Below are positions 43,535 through 51,133 of a DNA stretch of 64,000 nucleotides, piece by piece; position 1 is the first letter of the stretch, and every line of letters begins with the position of its first letter. The stretch is from Planobispora longispora (GTDB taxonomy: Bacteria > Actinomycetota > Actinomycetes > Streptosporangiales > Streptosporangiaceae): contig NZ_BOOH01000014.1 of the NCBI RefSeq assembly GCF_016863135.1, forward strand, positions 62,001 to 126,000, in the 5' to 3' direction. The notes beneath the pieces were generated by a model. It searched no databases, was not told where the DNA came from, and saw only the letters and a list, made by a program, of their open reading frames with translations. The translations under genes were made by a program, and so were the position numbers.

Positions 43535-43930
43535 TCAGGCGAAGAACTCGTCGCCGCTGCGGGGGTCCGGCGGATAGCTCCAGCGCTCGACGATCTTGTC
43601 GTCGCGGAACCGGAACACCTGGACCCCCCTCTCGTCCAGGACGCGACCGTCGCGTTCCCCCCGGATGCGCAGCAGCGCCGCGCTGTGCTCCTCGTCGACG
43701 AGGAACGACTCGGGCTCCATCCGCAGCGCGCCGCCGGCGAGCTCGACGAGCCGCGTCAGGTAGCCCGCCACCTCGTCCTTGCCGCGGTATTCGCCGGCCA
43801 GCGGGCCTCCGCCCGGAACGTGGAAGACGACGTCATCGGCGAGAAGGTTGTCGCGGATATGGGCCACGTCACCCTTTGCGAGCGCGTCGTAGCTCTCACG
43901 GGCGAGGAGATTGTTGGGGTGGTCGAGCAT
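43535..43930 (-). CDS. SnoaL-like/NTF2-fold protein
   Basis: This 131-residue NTF2-like domain opens LARESYDALAKGDVAHIRDN, with VVFHVPGGGPLAGEYRGKDE and a terminal FRFRDDKIVERWSY strand. These are pocket-forming cone folds that act as isomerases or cyclases or bind small ligands. ATG 43930 has AAGGAG five bases upstream. It is divergent from the leader peptide and monooxygenase. Confidence 0.88.
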   Translation of the reverse strand: MLDHPNNLLARESYDALAKGDVAHIRDNLLADDVVFHVPGGGPLAGEYRGKDEVAGYLTRLVELAGGALRMEPESFLVDEEHSAALLRIRGERDGRVLDERGVQVFRFRDDKIVERWSYPPDPRSGDEFFA

Positions 43931-44091
43931 GTTCACTCCTTAACGCGATGACCTCGGCAAACCAATACTTGTCAACGAGAATCGGCGAGAGGGATAACTA
44001 CTCCGCGGAGATCATATAGGTCATCGGTATTTCAGGAAAGGGCTTGAGAAAAATGCGCTCCAGAAATCTTCCCGGCCGGGGAATCGAGCCG

Positions 44092-44121
44092 TTGACATCG
44101 CGACGGGAGCGCGACAATCAT
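44092..44121 (+). promoter_or_regulatory. Sigma-70-like promoter of the leader/monooxygenase operon
   Basis: A consensus TTGACA (44092-44097) is followed after 18 bases by AATCAT (44116-44121). The first start codon, GTG 44185, lies about 60 bases downstream, leaving a 5' leader. Confidence 0.55.
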
Positions 44122-44184
44122 GTGCACGGGCCGGGCCCCCGCCCTTCCCCGGTATATACCTCGTTCTCTCGCAGAGGAGCGTCC

Positions 44185-44295
44185 GTGCTGCAATCCGACG
44201 GGCCGGTGGACCGCATTCCTTCTCGACCTCGCCTGACAGCACCGACCACAGCACCGGCCACAGCACCGGCCACGACGGAGCGTGCGGGCCGGTGA
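44185..44295 (+). CDS. 36-residue leader peptide upstream of the monooxygenase
   Basis: GTG 44185 is preceded by an excellent ribosome site, GCAGAGGAGCGTCC. The peptide is MLQSDGPVDRIPSRPRLT followed by a T/A/P repeat and ends TTERAGR. Its TGA overlaps the next GTG start as GTGA (44292-44295), so the monooxygenase should be translated by coupling. The middle is encoded by a 12-base repeat, ACAGCACCGGCC. It is probably a coupling leader rather than a functional protein. It is below normal annotation length. Confidence 0.6.
   Translation: MLQSDGPVDRIPSRPRLTAPTTAPATAPATTERAGR
44227..44275 (+). repeat. 12-bp repeat in the leader peptide gene
   Basis: ACAGCACCG(A/G)CC occurs three times in a row starting near 44238, encoding T-A-P-T/A units. 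Confidence 0.85.
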
Positions 44296-45869
44296 CCGCG
44301 ACGGAGACCGATTCCCACGTCCACCGCTACCTCGTCATCGGCGCCGGTCCCGGCGGACTGCAGATCAGCTATTTCCTGCATCGGGCCGGCGCCGACTATC
44401 TGACCCTGGAGCGCGACAGCGCCCCGGGCGCCTTCTTCCGGCACTACCCGCGCCACCGCCGGCTGATCTCGCTCAACAAAGTCCACACCGCCCAGGACGA
44501 CCCGGAGATCGCGCTGCGCTGGGACTGGAACTCCCTGCTCAACGACGCCCCCGAGCTGCTGTTCCCCCGCTACTCTCGCGAGTATTTCCCGCACGCCGAC
44601 GACCTGGTGCGCTATCTGGGCGACTTCCAGCGCCATCACGGTCTCAACGTGCGCTTCTCCACCCCCGTCGAGCGGATCGAGAAGCTCGGCGACCGCTTCG
44701 CCGTCCACACCGCCGGCCAGACCTTCCACGCTGAATGCGTCATCCTCGCTACCGGGTGGGGCGGACCCTACATACCCGACATTCCCGGCATCGAGCTCTC
44801 CACCGGATACGAGGACGTGTCCCTGCGGGGGGAGGATTTCACCGACCAGCACGTGCTGATCATCGGTAAGGGCAACTCGGCGTTCGAGACCTCCCAGGAG
44901 CTGCTCCCGCACGCCGCCGTGATACACCTGGCCAGCCCGCGCCCGGTCCGCCTGTCCTGGACGAGCAAACACCCCGGCCACGTGCGCGGCCAGTACGGCG
45001 CCTTCCTGGACAGCTACTGGTTCAAAACCCTGCACGGGGTGCTGGAGTGCGACATCGATCGCATCTGGCGCGAGGACGGGCGTTTCAAAGTCGCCATCAC
45101 CTACACCCTGGCCGACGGGGAGCAGACGGTCCTGCAGTACGACCGGGTGCTGCGCTGCACCGGTTTCACCATGGACACCACCCTCTTCGACGAATCCTGC
45201 CGACCCGAGCTCGCCCCGGGCGGCCGCATCCCGGCCATCGGCCCGGACTTCCAGTCGGTCAACGTCGACGGCCTGTACTTCGCCGGAACCCTCATGCAGG
45301 CGCGCGACTTCAAGCGCGCCTCCTCGGCGTTCATCGACGGGTTCCGGTACAACCTGCGCACGATGTCCGCCCTGCTGGCCGAGCGCTACGACGGCACGCC
45401 CCTGCCCCGGCAGGAGCTCCCGATCGACCCCGACGCGCTGACCGACGCCATGCTGCGGCGGGTCAACCACAGCTCGGCCCTGTGGACCCAGTTCGAGTAC
45501 CTGTGCGACGCGTACGCGGTCGACGAAGCGACCGGGGTGATCCACCACTACGAGGACCTGCCGGAGGACTACGCCCGCGACCGGTTCTCCGGCCACGGCC
45601 TGTACTTCACCCTCACGCTGCGCTGGGGCCGCCAGGAGTACCCCGACGTGTTCGCCATCCAGCGGCATCCCACTCCGGACCGGGCTCATGAATGCGCCTT
45701 CCTGCACCCGGTGATCCGGGCCTGGCGGCACGGCGAGCCGCTCGCCGAACGGCACCTGCTGGAAGACCTCCTGGCCGAGTGGAAGGATCGGGTCCGGCAC
45801 GCGCAACCGCTGCGCGAGTTCCTGACCGCCCAGCTGGAGCCGGTGCGGACCGGGGCGCTACGGCGCTGA
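44292..45869 (+). CDS. FAD-dependent monooxygenase-like oxidoreductase (FOXRED2-like)
   Basis: This 525-residue flavoprotein has an N-terminal FAD-binding YLVIGAGPGGLQISYFLH, HYPRHRRLISLNK, a second Rossmann motif HVLIIGKGNSAFETSQEL for NAD(P)H, and late DGLYFAGTLMQARDFKRASS, the FAD-contacting GxxxG segment. The sequence resembles FOXRED2 and flavin-containing monooxygenases. GTG 44292 overlaps the leader peptide stop. The 3' end overlaps the convergent GCS2 gene by 12 bases. The substrate is not evident; nearby thiol/peroxide genes hint at redox chemistry. Confidence 0.88.
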   Translation: MTATETDSHVHRYLVIGAGPGGLQISYFLHRAGADYLTLERDSAPGAFFRHYPRHRRLISLNKVHTAQDDPEIALRWDWNSLLNDAPELLFPRYSREYFPHADDLVRYLGDFQRHHGLNVRFSTPVERIEKLGDRFAVHTAGQTFHAECVILATGWGGPYIPDIPGIELSTGYEDVSLRGEDFTDQHVLIIGKGNSAFETSQELLPHAAVIHLASPRPVRLSWTSKHPGHVRGQYGAFLDSYWFKTLHGVLECDIDRIWREDGRFKVAITYTLADGEQTVLQYDRVLRCTGFTMDTTLFDESCRPELAPGGRIPAIGPDFQSVNVDGLYFAGTLMQARDFKRASSAFIDGFRYNLRTMSALLAERYDGTPLPRQELPIDPDALTDAMLRRVNHSSALWTQFEYLCDAYAVDEATGVIHHYEDLPEDYARDRFSGHGLYFTLTLRWGRQEYPDVFAIQRHPTPDRAHECAFLHPVIRAWRHGEPLAERHLLEDLLAEWKDRVRHAQPLREFLTAQLEPVRTGALRR

Positions 45870-47003
45870 GTCCAGGAACCTCCCGATCAGATCGTCGACC
45901 ACGTCGGCGGGCCGTCCTCGCCGCTCGTAGGCGGCCCGCTGGCGTGCCGCGCCGGTGCCCGCGGCGCGCAGCCACGCCCAGCGCCGGGTCACCGCGTCCA
46001 GGTCGCCGGTCTCCTCCAGCGCCGGGCCGATGTGCTCCAGCAGGTCGGAGACCAGGTCGGCGGCGGGCCGCAGCCCGCCGGTCACCGGGTCGACGCCGCA
46101 TCCGTCCAGGCCGTCGCGGGCCGCCCGCCAGTACGCCACCCGCAACCGCTCTCCCGACAGCCGCGGGCCCGGGTCGCCCTTCTCGACGCGCGCCGACGAC
46201 ACCGTCACCAGCGCGCGTACGACGGCGGCGAGCAGCGCCGACTCCGCCGCCGTGGGCGGGACGTCGGCCACCCGCACCTCCAGCGTCGGCAGGCGCGCCG
46301 AGGGCCGGACATCCCAGAAGATCGTCCCAGGGTCCACCAGCGCACCGGACTCCGTCAGCGCACCGATCAGCTCGTCGAACTCGGCGAGGCTCCCGATGTA
46401 CGGCGGCGGCCCGGCCACGGGCCACTTGCCCCAGCACAGCGTCCTCCAGCTGGCGTACCCGGTGTCGCGGCCCTCCCACCACGGGGAGTTGGCCGTCATC
46501 GCGATCAGCACCGGCAGCCAGGGCCTCAGATGGTTGCCCACCAGCACCGCCCGCTCCCTGTCGGGCAGGTGCACGTGGACGTGACCGGCGCAGATGCTCT
46601 GCTCGTCGTGCAACGACCGGTAGGTGGCGATCCCCACCCCGTAGCGCGGATGGTCGGTGATCGGCGGCGGGACGACGGCGCCCATCACCGGTGTGCCGGA
46701 GGCGACCAGCGCGAGCCCCTCCTCCCGGGCCGCGGCGTTCACCGCCAGCCGCAGCTCCCGCAGCTGCCGCTCCAGCTCCCCGGCATCGGCGCACGGCAGC
46801 GTCTTGGTCTCCACCTGGAACCGGGTGATCTCCGTACCCACCTGATCGCCGAGCAGCGCCTCGGCCCGCTTCACCACCGCCGCCGCGTGAGGAACCGCGG
46901 CCCGGGTCCGCGGATCGACGACGAGGTACTCCTCTTCCACTCCCATCGTCGGGCGGGCCGTGTCGGGCGGCCCGGAGGACGAAAATCGTGCGGGGGTCGG
47001 CAT
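45858..47003 (-). CDS. Carboxylate-amine ligase, GCS2/YbdK-type
   Basis: This 381-residue protein of the glutamate-cysteine ligase 2 family starts PTMGVEEEYLVVDPRTRAAV, with the Mg-ATP-binding EEE, HVHVHLPDRERAVLVGNHLR, WWEGRDTGYASW and LEVRVADVPPTA. YbdK-type proteins make gamma-glutamyl amides; some actinobacterial relatives (EgtA) make gamma-glutamylcysteine. The length fits YbdK. ATG 47003 follows GAGGTGGAG. It lies in line with the membrane and CMD2 genes upstream, giving a possible thiol-related operon. Confidence 0.9.
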   Translation of the reverse strand: MPTPARFSSSGPPDTARPTMGVEEEYLVVDPRTRAAVPHAAAVVKRAEALLGDQVGTEITRFQVETKTLPCADAGELERQLRELRLAVNAAAREEGLALVASGTPVMGAVVPPPITDHPRYGVGIATYRSLHDEQSICAGHVHVHLPDRERAVLVGNHLRPWLPVLIAMTANSPWWEGRDTGYASWRTLCWGKWPVAGPPPYIGSLAEFDELIGALTESGALVDPGTIFWDVRPSARLPTLEVRVADVPPTAAESALLAAVVRALVTVSSARVEKGDPGPRLSGERLRVAYWRAARDGLDGCGVDPVTGGLRPAADLVSDLLEHIGPALEETGDLDAVTRRWAWLRAAGTGAARQRAAYERRGRPADVVDDLIGRFLDSAP

Positions 47004-47094
47004 CTCCACCTCACCATCAAGATCGCGAGCGCTGTCACGGCGCCGATCGCGCCGGTGCCTCTCCGCTGCTTTCACCGCCAGGGCGCCGCTGCTT

Positions 47095-48054
47095 TCACTG
47101 CCACGGCGCCGTGGGGAACCAGCCGTAGCCGAAGCGAGCGGGCAGACGCAGGTCCCAGTACAGGAAGGTGAACGCGCCGAAGGCGATGAACGCCACCGCC
47201 GTGATCGTCACGACCCGGGACGGCGAGGCGGTCATCCAGCGGGCGAAGCGGCCTCCGGTCGCGTGCATCAGCACGATGAACAGCAGGGCCACCAGCGTGA
47301 TGTTGCCCAGCGACTGCAGGACGAACACCGCCGCCCCGTAGAAGGGGTTGTGGGTCTCGACCGCGTACTCGAACAGTTTGCGGAACAGCGGGAACGGCCG
47401 TCCGACGAGGAACCCGCCGATCAGCGCGCCGATCACGACCAGCCGGAGGTGGGGAAAGCGGCGCGACAGCCGGGCGAAGGGATCGGGGACCACGCGCAGC
47501 GCGGCCAGACCCAGATAGACGAAGACCAGGCCGATCACGCCGAACACGATCGACGCCTGCAGCAGCCGGGGGGAGATCCCCGAGCCGGCCGGCGTCTCCG
47601 ACAGCTGGGGCAGCTGCTGCCCGACGAGCGCGCCGAACGCGCCGTAGACCGCCGAGACCGCGGTCATGCCCAGGGCGAGCCATCCGATCGGCCGCAGGGT
47701 CGCCCCGATCCCGCCCGGCCACGCCGCAGCGGATCCCCCACCGCTCCGGACGTGGGCCATCGGCGCGATCGCACCGAACGCGGCGATGTTGCACGCGGTG
47801 AACGTGCCGGCCAGCCCCGAGACGAAGGCGAAGAGCGTCCCGGCCGCCAGACCGTCGATCGCGGCCTGTTTGGCGTCGTAGCCGAGCAGCGTGTTGGCGA
47901 CGTTGTCGCCGATCACGCTGTCGACGAAGTGGAAGGACCACAGCGCCGCCAGCGCCGCTCCGGCCAGCACGCTCGCGACGATGATCAATCCTCGGCGGCG
48001 GGGGAGGTCGGCGGGAGGGGAATCGGGGACGGGAACGGGGACGGTAGACGCCAT
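47095..48054 (-). CDS. Polytopic membrane protein, CcdA/DsbD-like pattern
   Basis: This 319-residue protein has about eight membrane helices. The first block AGLAGTFTACNIAAFGAIAP resembles the TM1 Cys segment of CcdA/DsbD thiol-disulfide carriers, but only one Cys is present in the protein, so normal disulfide exchange by a Cys pair is not possible alone. VSAVYGAFGALVGQ and GFLVGRPFPLFRKLFEYAV are conserved-looking loops. It lies between GCS2 (91 bases) and CMD2 (54 bases) on one strand. Confidence 0.65.
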   Translation of the reverse strand: MASTVPVPVPDSPPADLPRRRGLIIVASVLAGAALAALWSFHFVDSVIGDNVANTLLGYDAKQAAIDGLAAGTLFAFVSGLAGTFTACNIAAFGAIAPMAHVRSGGGSAAAWPGGIGATLRPIGWLALGMTAVSAVYGAFGALVGQQLPQLSETPAGSGISPRLLQASIVFGVIGLVFVYLGLAALRVVPDPFARLSRRFPHLRLVVIGALIGGFLVGRPFPLFRKLFEYAVETHNPFYGAAVFVLQSLGNITLVALLFIVLMHATGGRFARWMTASPSRVVTITAVAFIAFGAFTFLYWDLRLPARFGYGWFPTAPWQ

Positions 48055-48108
48055 CGGCGGCCTTTCTCCCGGAGCTGGAGGGCTGGTTCTCGGACGCGGC
48101 GCCGGTGA

Positions 48109-48663
48109 TCAGGAGGTGGCGGGCCGCGCCGTACCGGTGTAACCGACCGCCACGATCTGTTCGGCGGCTCGCGCGTAGGCGGCCGGGTCGTCGGGGGCGA
48201 CGGTGGCCAGGCCGTCGACGTAGCGGTTGTACATGCAGAACGCCGCCGCGATCAGCACGGTGTCGTGGATCTCCCGATCGGTGGCGCCGGCCGCCCGCGC
48301 GGCGGCGACATGCTCGCCGGTGACGTTCCGCCCGCTCTGCTGTACGGCGGCCGCGATCGCCAGCAGGGCTCGGAGCTTGGCCGGGATCGGCGCGGCCGAG
48401 GGGTCGGCGCACACCTCCTCCACCAGCGCCGCTCCCTCGGGCAGCTGGGCGGCCGCGAAGGCCGAGTGCGAGGAGCAGCAGAACCGGCACTGGTTCAATC
48501 CCGACACGTATGCCGCGATCAGTTCCCGTTCCCCGCGTGACAGCGTGCTGTCCCCGCGCAGCAGCACCTCGGCCAGCTCGTTCAACGGACCGGCGGTCTC
48601 CGGCCGGTAGCGGAACAGCCCTCGAATGCCGGGCTCGTCGGAGCCCAGAGTGATGTGCGGCAC
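48109..48663 (-). CDS. Carboxymuconolactone decarboxylase / AhpD-like protein (CMD2)
   Basis: This 184-residue paralogue of CMD1 starts VPHITLGSDEPGIRGLFRYR. The redox motif is LNQCRFCCSSHSAF (Cys-x2-Cys-Cys, then His), and DTVLIAAAFCMYNRYVDGLA is almost identical to CMD1. GTG 48663 has GGAGG upstream, whereas the longer frame to 48717 has none. It is first of a probable three-gene operon with the membrane protein and GCS2 ligase. Confidence 0.88.
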   Translation of the reverse strand: MPHITLGSDEPGIRGLFRYRPETAGPLNELAEVLLRGDSTLSRGERELIAAYVSGLNQCRFCCSSHSAFAAAQLPEGAALVEEVCADPSAAPIPAKLRALLAIAAAVQQSGRNVTGEHVAAARAAGATDREIHDTVLIAAAFCMYNRYVDGLATVAPDDPAAYARAAEQIVAVGYTGTARPATS

Positions 48664-48908
48664 GTTTCCTCCGTCTCCGGCATGCGCCGGAGAGTACTCG
48701 CCGACTGGTCGAAGCATTCAGGTGATCAACGAAATAATCGACATTCGACGCCGTGAATGTCAACCATTTCCTTTTCTTGCTAATTGCTCTATTTATGCGG
48801 TCCCCGCCGCGCACCGCCTGCGCGGCTGCCGTACCCCTCGCCGATCCGCCCCGAAGGCAGATGGAAAGATACGAAGATCGTCCCGATCAACGGAAGAGAA
48901 TCCTGGGC

Positions 48909-49571
48909 ATGGCCGTCATCCACCGCACCACCCTCACGCCGACCAAGCTGGAACTTCTCACCTCCTGGCTGCCCTCCCGGCCGTGGTATCTCGGCGGCGC
49001 CGGCGAACCCGCGCTGGCCAAGGCTGGCGGCTTCCGGCTGGACGACCCGGAAGGGGAGGTCGGGATCGAGTTCATGGTGGTCACCGACACCTCCGGCGCC
49101 CACCCGGCCGCCTACCTGGTGCCGCTCACCTATCGCGGCGCCCCGCTCGACGGGGCGGAGCACGCCCTCGTCGGCACCATGGAGCACGGGGTGCTGGGAC
49201 GGCGCTGGGCCTACGACGGCTGCCACGACCCGGTGCTGGTCGCCCAGTTGCTGGCCCTGATCGAGGGCCGGGTCCAGGCCCAGGACCAGAACGTCAGCGA
49301 CGCCCCCGACCGGGAGGTCACCCGCTCCTACCTCGGCGACGGCCTCACCCCCGCGGACTTCACCGTCACGGCCGTCGACGACCGGGAGGGCACCGAGCTG
49401 CCCGCATCGCAGGGCGCGGCCCTCCGTCTGCACCGGGTCCTGCGTCCCGCCCCGGACGACGCGCCTCTCCCCCCGGAGGCGACCGGCCACGTCGCCGGCT
49501 CCTGGAGCCTGCCGGACGGCACCCGCCCGCGAGGGCTGTTCGCCGTCCTGCGCACCGGCCCCCGCACCTAG
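48909..49571 (+). CDS. Maltokinase N-terminal cap-like protein
   Basis: This 220-residue protein matches the N-terminal cap of maltokinases (Mak_N_cap): MAVIHRTTLTPTKLELLTSW, YLVPLTYRGAPLDGAEHALV, GTMEHGVLGRRWAYDGCHDP. The kinase domain normally following this cap is absent, and the last 90 residues are unrelated. Such free caps are common in actinomycetes, with no defined role. ATG 48909 is the first Met inside strong codon bias. It is divergent from CMD2. Confidence 0.82.
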   Translation: MAVIHRTTLTPTKLELLTSWLPSRPWYLGGAGEPALAKAGGFRLDDPEGEVGIEFMVVTDTSGAHPAAYLVPLTYRGAPLDGAEHALVGTMEHGVLGRRWAYDGCHDPVLVAQLLALIEGRVQAQDQNVSDAPDREVTRSYLGDGLTPADFTVTAVDDREGTELPASQGAALRLHRVLRPAPDDAPLPPEATGHVAGSWSLPDGTRPRGLFAVLRTGPRT

Positions 49572-49726
49572 ATTCCCGCGAGGATCCTCGCGAGGGGCGA
49601 GCCCGGAGCCGGAGGGCTTCGACGAGTCCTACGGCGACGGGATCCCCACCCTTGCGATAGTTGTACGCCGTCCTCCGCCCCGTATCGTCCCCACCAGTGA
49701 TCCCGGCCGCGCGAGAAGGGGGCGGC

Positions 49727-50089
49727 ATGACCGACGAGATGGTGCGACGCGTTTTCCAGTCAGTCGATTCGTTCGACCCCGACGAGTTCACCCGCCTGCT
49801 GGCCGAGGATGCCACGCTGCGGTTCGGCAATGCCGAACCGCAGGTGGGACGCGAGGCCATCGCCGCCGGGTTGCGGGCGTTCTTCTCCACCATCGGCGGC
49901 CTGCGGCACCGGGTCGTCAGGAACTGGCAGGTGGACGCCGACATCATCGCCGAGACCGAGGTGACCTATCAGCGGCTCGACGGCAAGGATGTCAGCGCCG
50001 TAGCCGTATCCATCTGGCGCACCCGCGACGACGGCCTGATCTCGGACTACCGCATATTCGTCGACCTCGCACCCGTCTACGCGGTCTAG
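49727..50089 (+). CDS. SnoaL-like/NTF2-fold protein
   Basis: This 120-residue NTF2-like protein contains FQSVDSFDPDEFTRLLAEDA, LRFGNAEPQVGREAIAAGLR and a final ISDYRIFVDLAPV strand. ATG 49727 has AAGGGGGC upstream. It is probably a ligand-binding or isomerase-like cone fold. Its stop overlaps the end of a decayed gene on the other strand. Confidence 0.88.
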   Translation: MTDEMVRRVFQSVDSFDPDEFTRLLAEDATLRFGNAEPQVGREAIAAGLRAFFSTIGGLRHRVVRNWQVDADIIAETEVTYQRLDGKDVSAVAVSIWRTRDDGLISDYRIFVDLAPVYAV

Positions 50090-50271
50090 GACTCCGGCAT
50101 CGACATCCGGGGATCACGTCCCCAGCGCTTCCCGGGAACGGTGACGCCGAGCCCCGTGACGTGCTCACCGTTGACCGCGTATCCGAGATCACGCGGCCCG
50201 TTCAGATCCCAGCACACCAGCAGCGCCCGCCCGCCGTACGAAAGCTCCCGCAGCGCCCGTTCCGTGACGGC
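50086..50271 (-). pseudogene. DUF6461-like gene remnant (C-terminal part)
   Basis: A minus frame with good codon bias reads RALRELSYGGRALLVCWDLN, then YAVNGEHVTGLGVTVPG and ends in TAG at 50086. The pattern of a beta hairpin (xWDxNGxxxxxYAVxG) with a G-x-DP ending matches DUF6461 C-termini. It has no start: an in-frame stop lies at 50272, and a different minus frame (YGTIAEGLSGCLLEP) continues to the right. This is best explained by a frameshift or truncation. Confidence 0.5.
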
Positions 50272-50380
50272 TCAAGCAGACATCCCGACAGTCCCTCGGC
50301 GATGGTGCCGTACGGCTGCCGCCGCGCGGCGGCGACGGCGGGGAGACGCAGCCTGCCTGACCGCGTGACCTGGGCGTCGT

Positions 50381-50394
50381 TACGCTGAGACACA
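50381..50394 (+). promoter_or_regulatory. Leaderless-type -10 (TACGCT, 7 bases before ATG)
   Basis: TACGCT (50381-50386) lies exactly 7 bases before ATG 50394, with CTGACC (50357-50362) 18 bases upstream as a -35. No ribosome site is present, so transcription probably starts at the ATG. Confidence 0.65.
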
Positions 50395-51032
50395 TGGAAG
50401 ACGAAGAACAGGAGATCTCTGACGAGTCCTACCGGTTCATCGATGAAGAGGAAGTGTCCGCCGCCCTCGACCACGGCCCACCGCCCCTTCCGGCGACTCT
50501 CCCGCCCGGCTCGGCCGCGATCGCCGCGGCAGGCCGGTGGGGTCGCTACGGATCGATCGTCGTCCTGTTCCGCGATCACGAAGACAGCGAACTCTACGAC
50601 GACACCTACCTGGTAGTGCGCTCCCCAGCAGGACAGTGGCAGTACCCGCCACCCACCTCGGGAGGGGGTGGCATGCCGGAATGGGTGCTGCACCGGCCCG
50701 AGGAGCCGCTGCCCGACTGGCGCGGCAACCACCTGGTGGACCTGTCGGCCCGGCTCGACAAGCCCGACACCGAATGGGTGACCGACCTGACGGTGATGGC
50801 CACGCGACGGGTGGCCACCGTGCAGGTGCGCTACGCCGGAGAGGTCGTCGACGTCCCCGTTCCAGCCGGCGGCCTGGTCACCGTGCCCCACGCGATCCGC
50901 CACGTCGACGACAGCGCCGAGTTCCGGGGCTTCGACACCTCGGGCGCCCTGATCGCCGTCACGCACTACCGGCCGCTGACCGACGCCGACCGCAGGAGCA
51001 AGTGGCCGGATCCCGAGCTGTGGACCGGCTGA
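50394..51032 (+). CDS. Hypothetical protein
   Basis: This 212-residue protein has an acidic N-terminus (MEDEEQEISDESYRFID), then beta-rich sequence with YGSIVVLFRDHEDSELYDDT and VATVQVRYAGEVVDVPVPAG. There are no membrane helices and no signal peptide. I do not recognise a family. It appears leaderless. Codon bias is typical of the chromosome. Confidence 0.75.
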   Translation: MEDEEQEISDESYRFIDEEEVSAALDHGPPPLPATLPPGSAAIAAAGRWGRYGSIVVLFRDHEDSELYDDTYLVVRSPAGQWQYPPPTSGGGGMPEWVLHRPEEPLPDWRGNHLVDLSARLDKPDTEWVTDLTVMATRRVATVQVRYAGEVVDVPVPAGGLVTVPHAIRHVDDSAEFRGFDTSGALIAVTHYRPLTDADRRSKWPDPELWTG

Positions 51033-51119
51033 GGCCGGCACGGCGATCTCCCGCTCAGCCAGGTAACGAACCTGCCCGTAGCGGGCGAATGGGGACACGG
51101 TTCCTCATCCACCCGGGCC

Positions 51120-51133
51120 TATGATCGGCGGCA
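51120..51133 (+). promoter_or_regulatory. Leaderless-type -10 (TATGAT, 7 bases before ATG)
   Basis: TATGAT (51120-51125) lies 7 bases before ATG 51133, the same geometry as at 50381. No ribosome site precedes the ATG. A good -35 is not obvious. Confidence 0.6.

Noticed and set aside
43316-43951. 211-residue + strand ORF running from the 15-bp repeats through the SnoaL gene
   Set aside because: Its second half is antisense to a well-supported SnoaL gene with a good ribosome site; only the repeat part is of interest.
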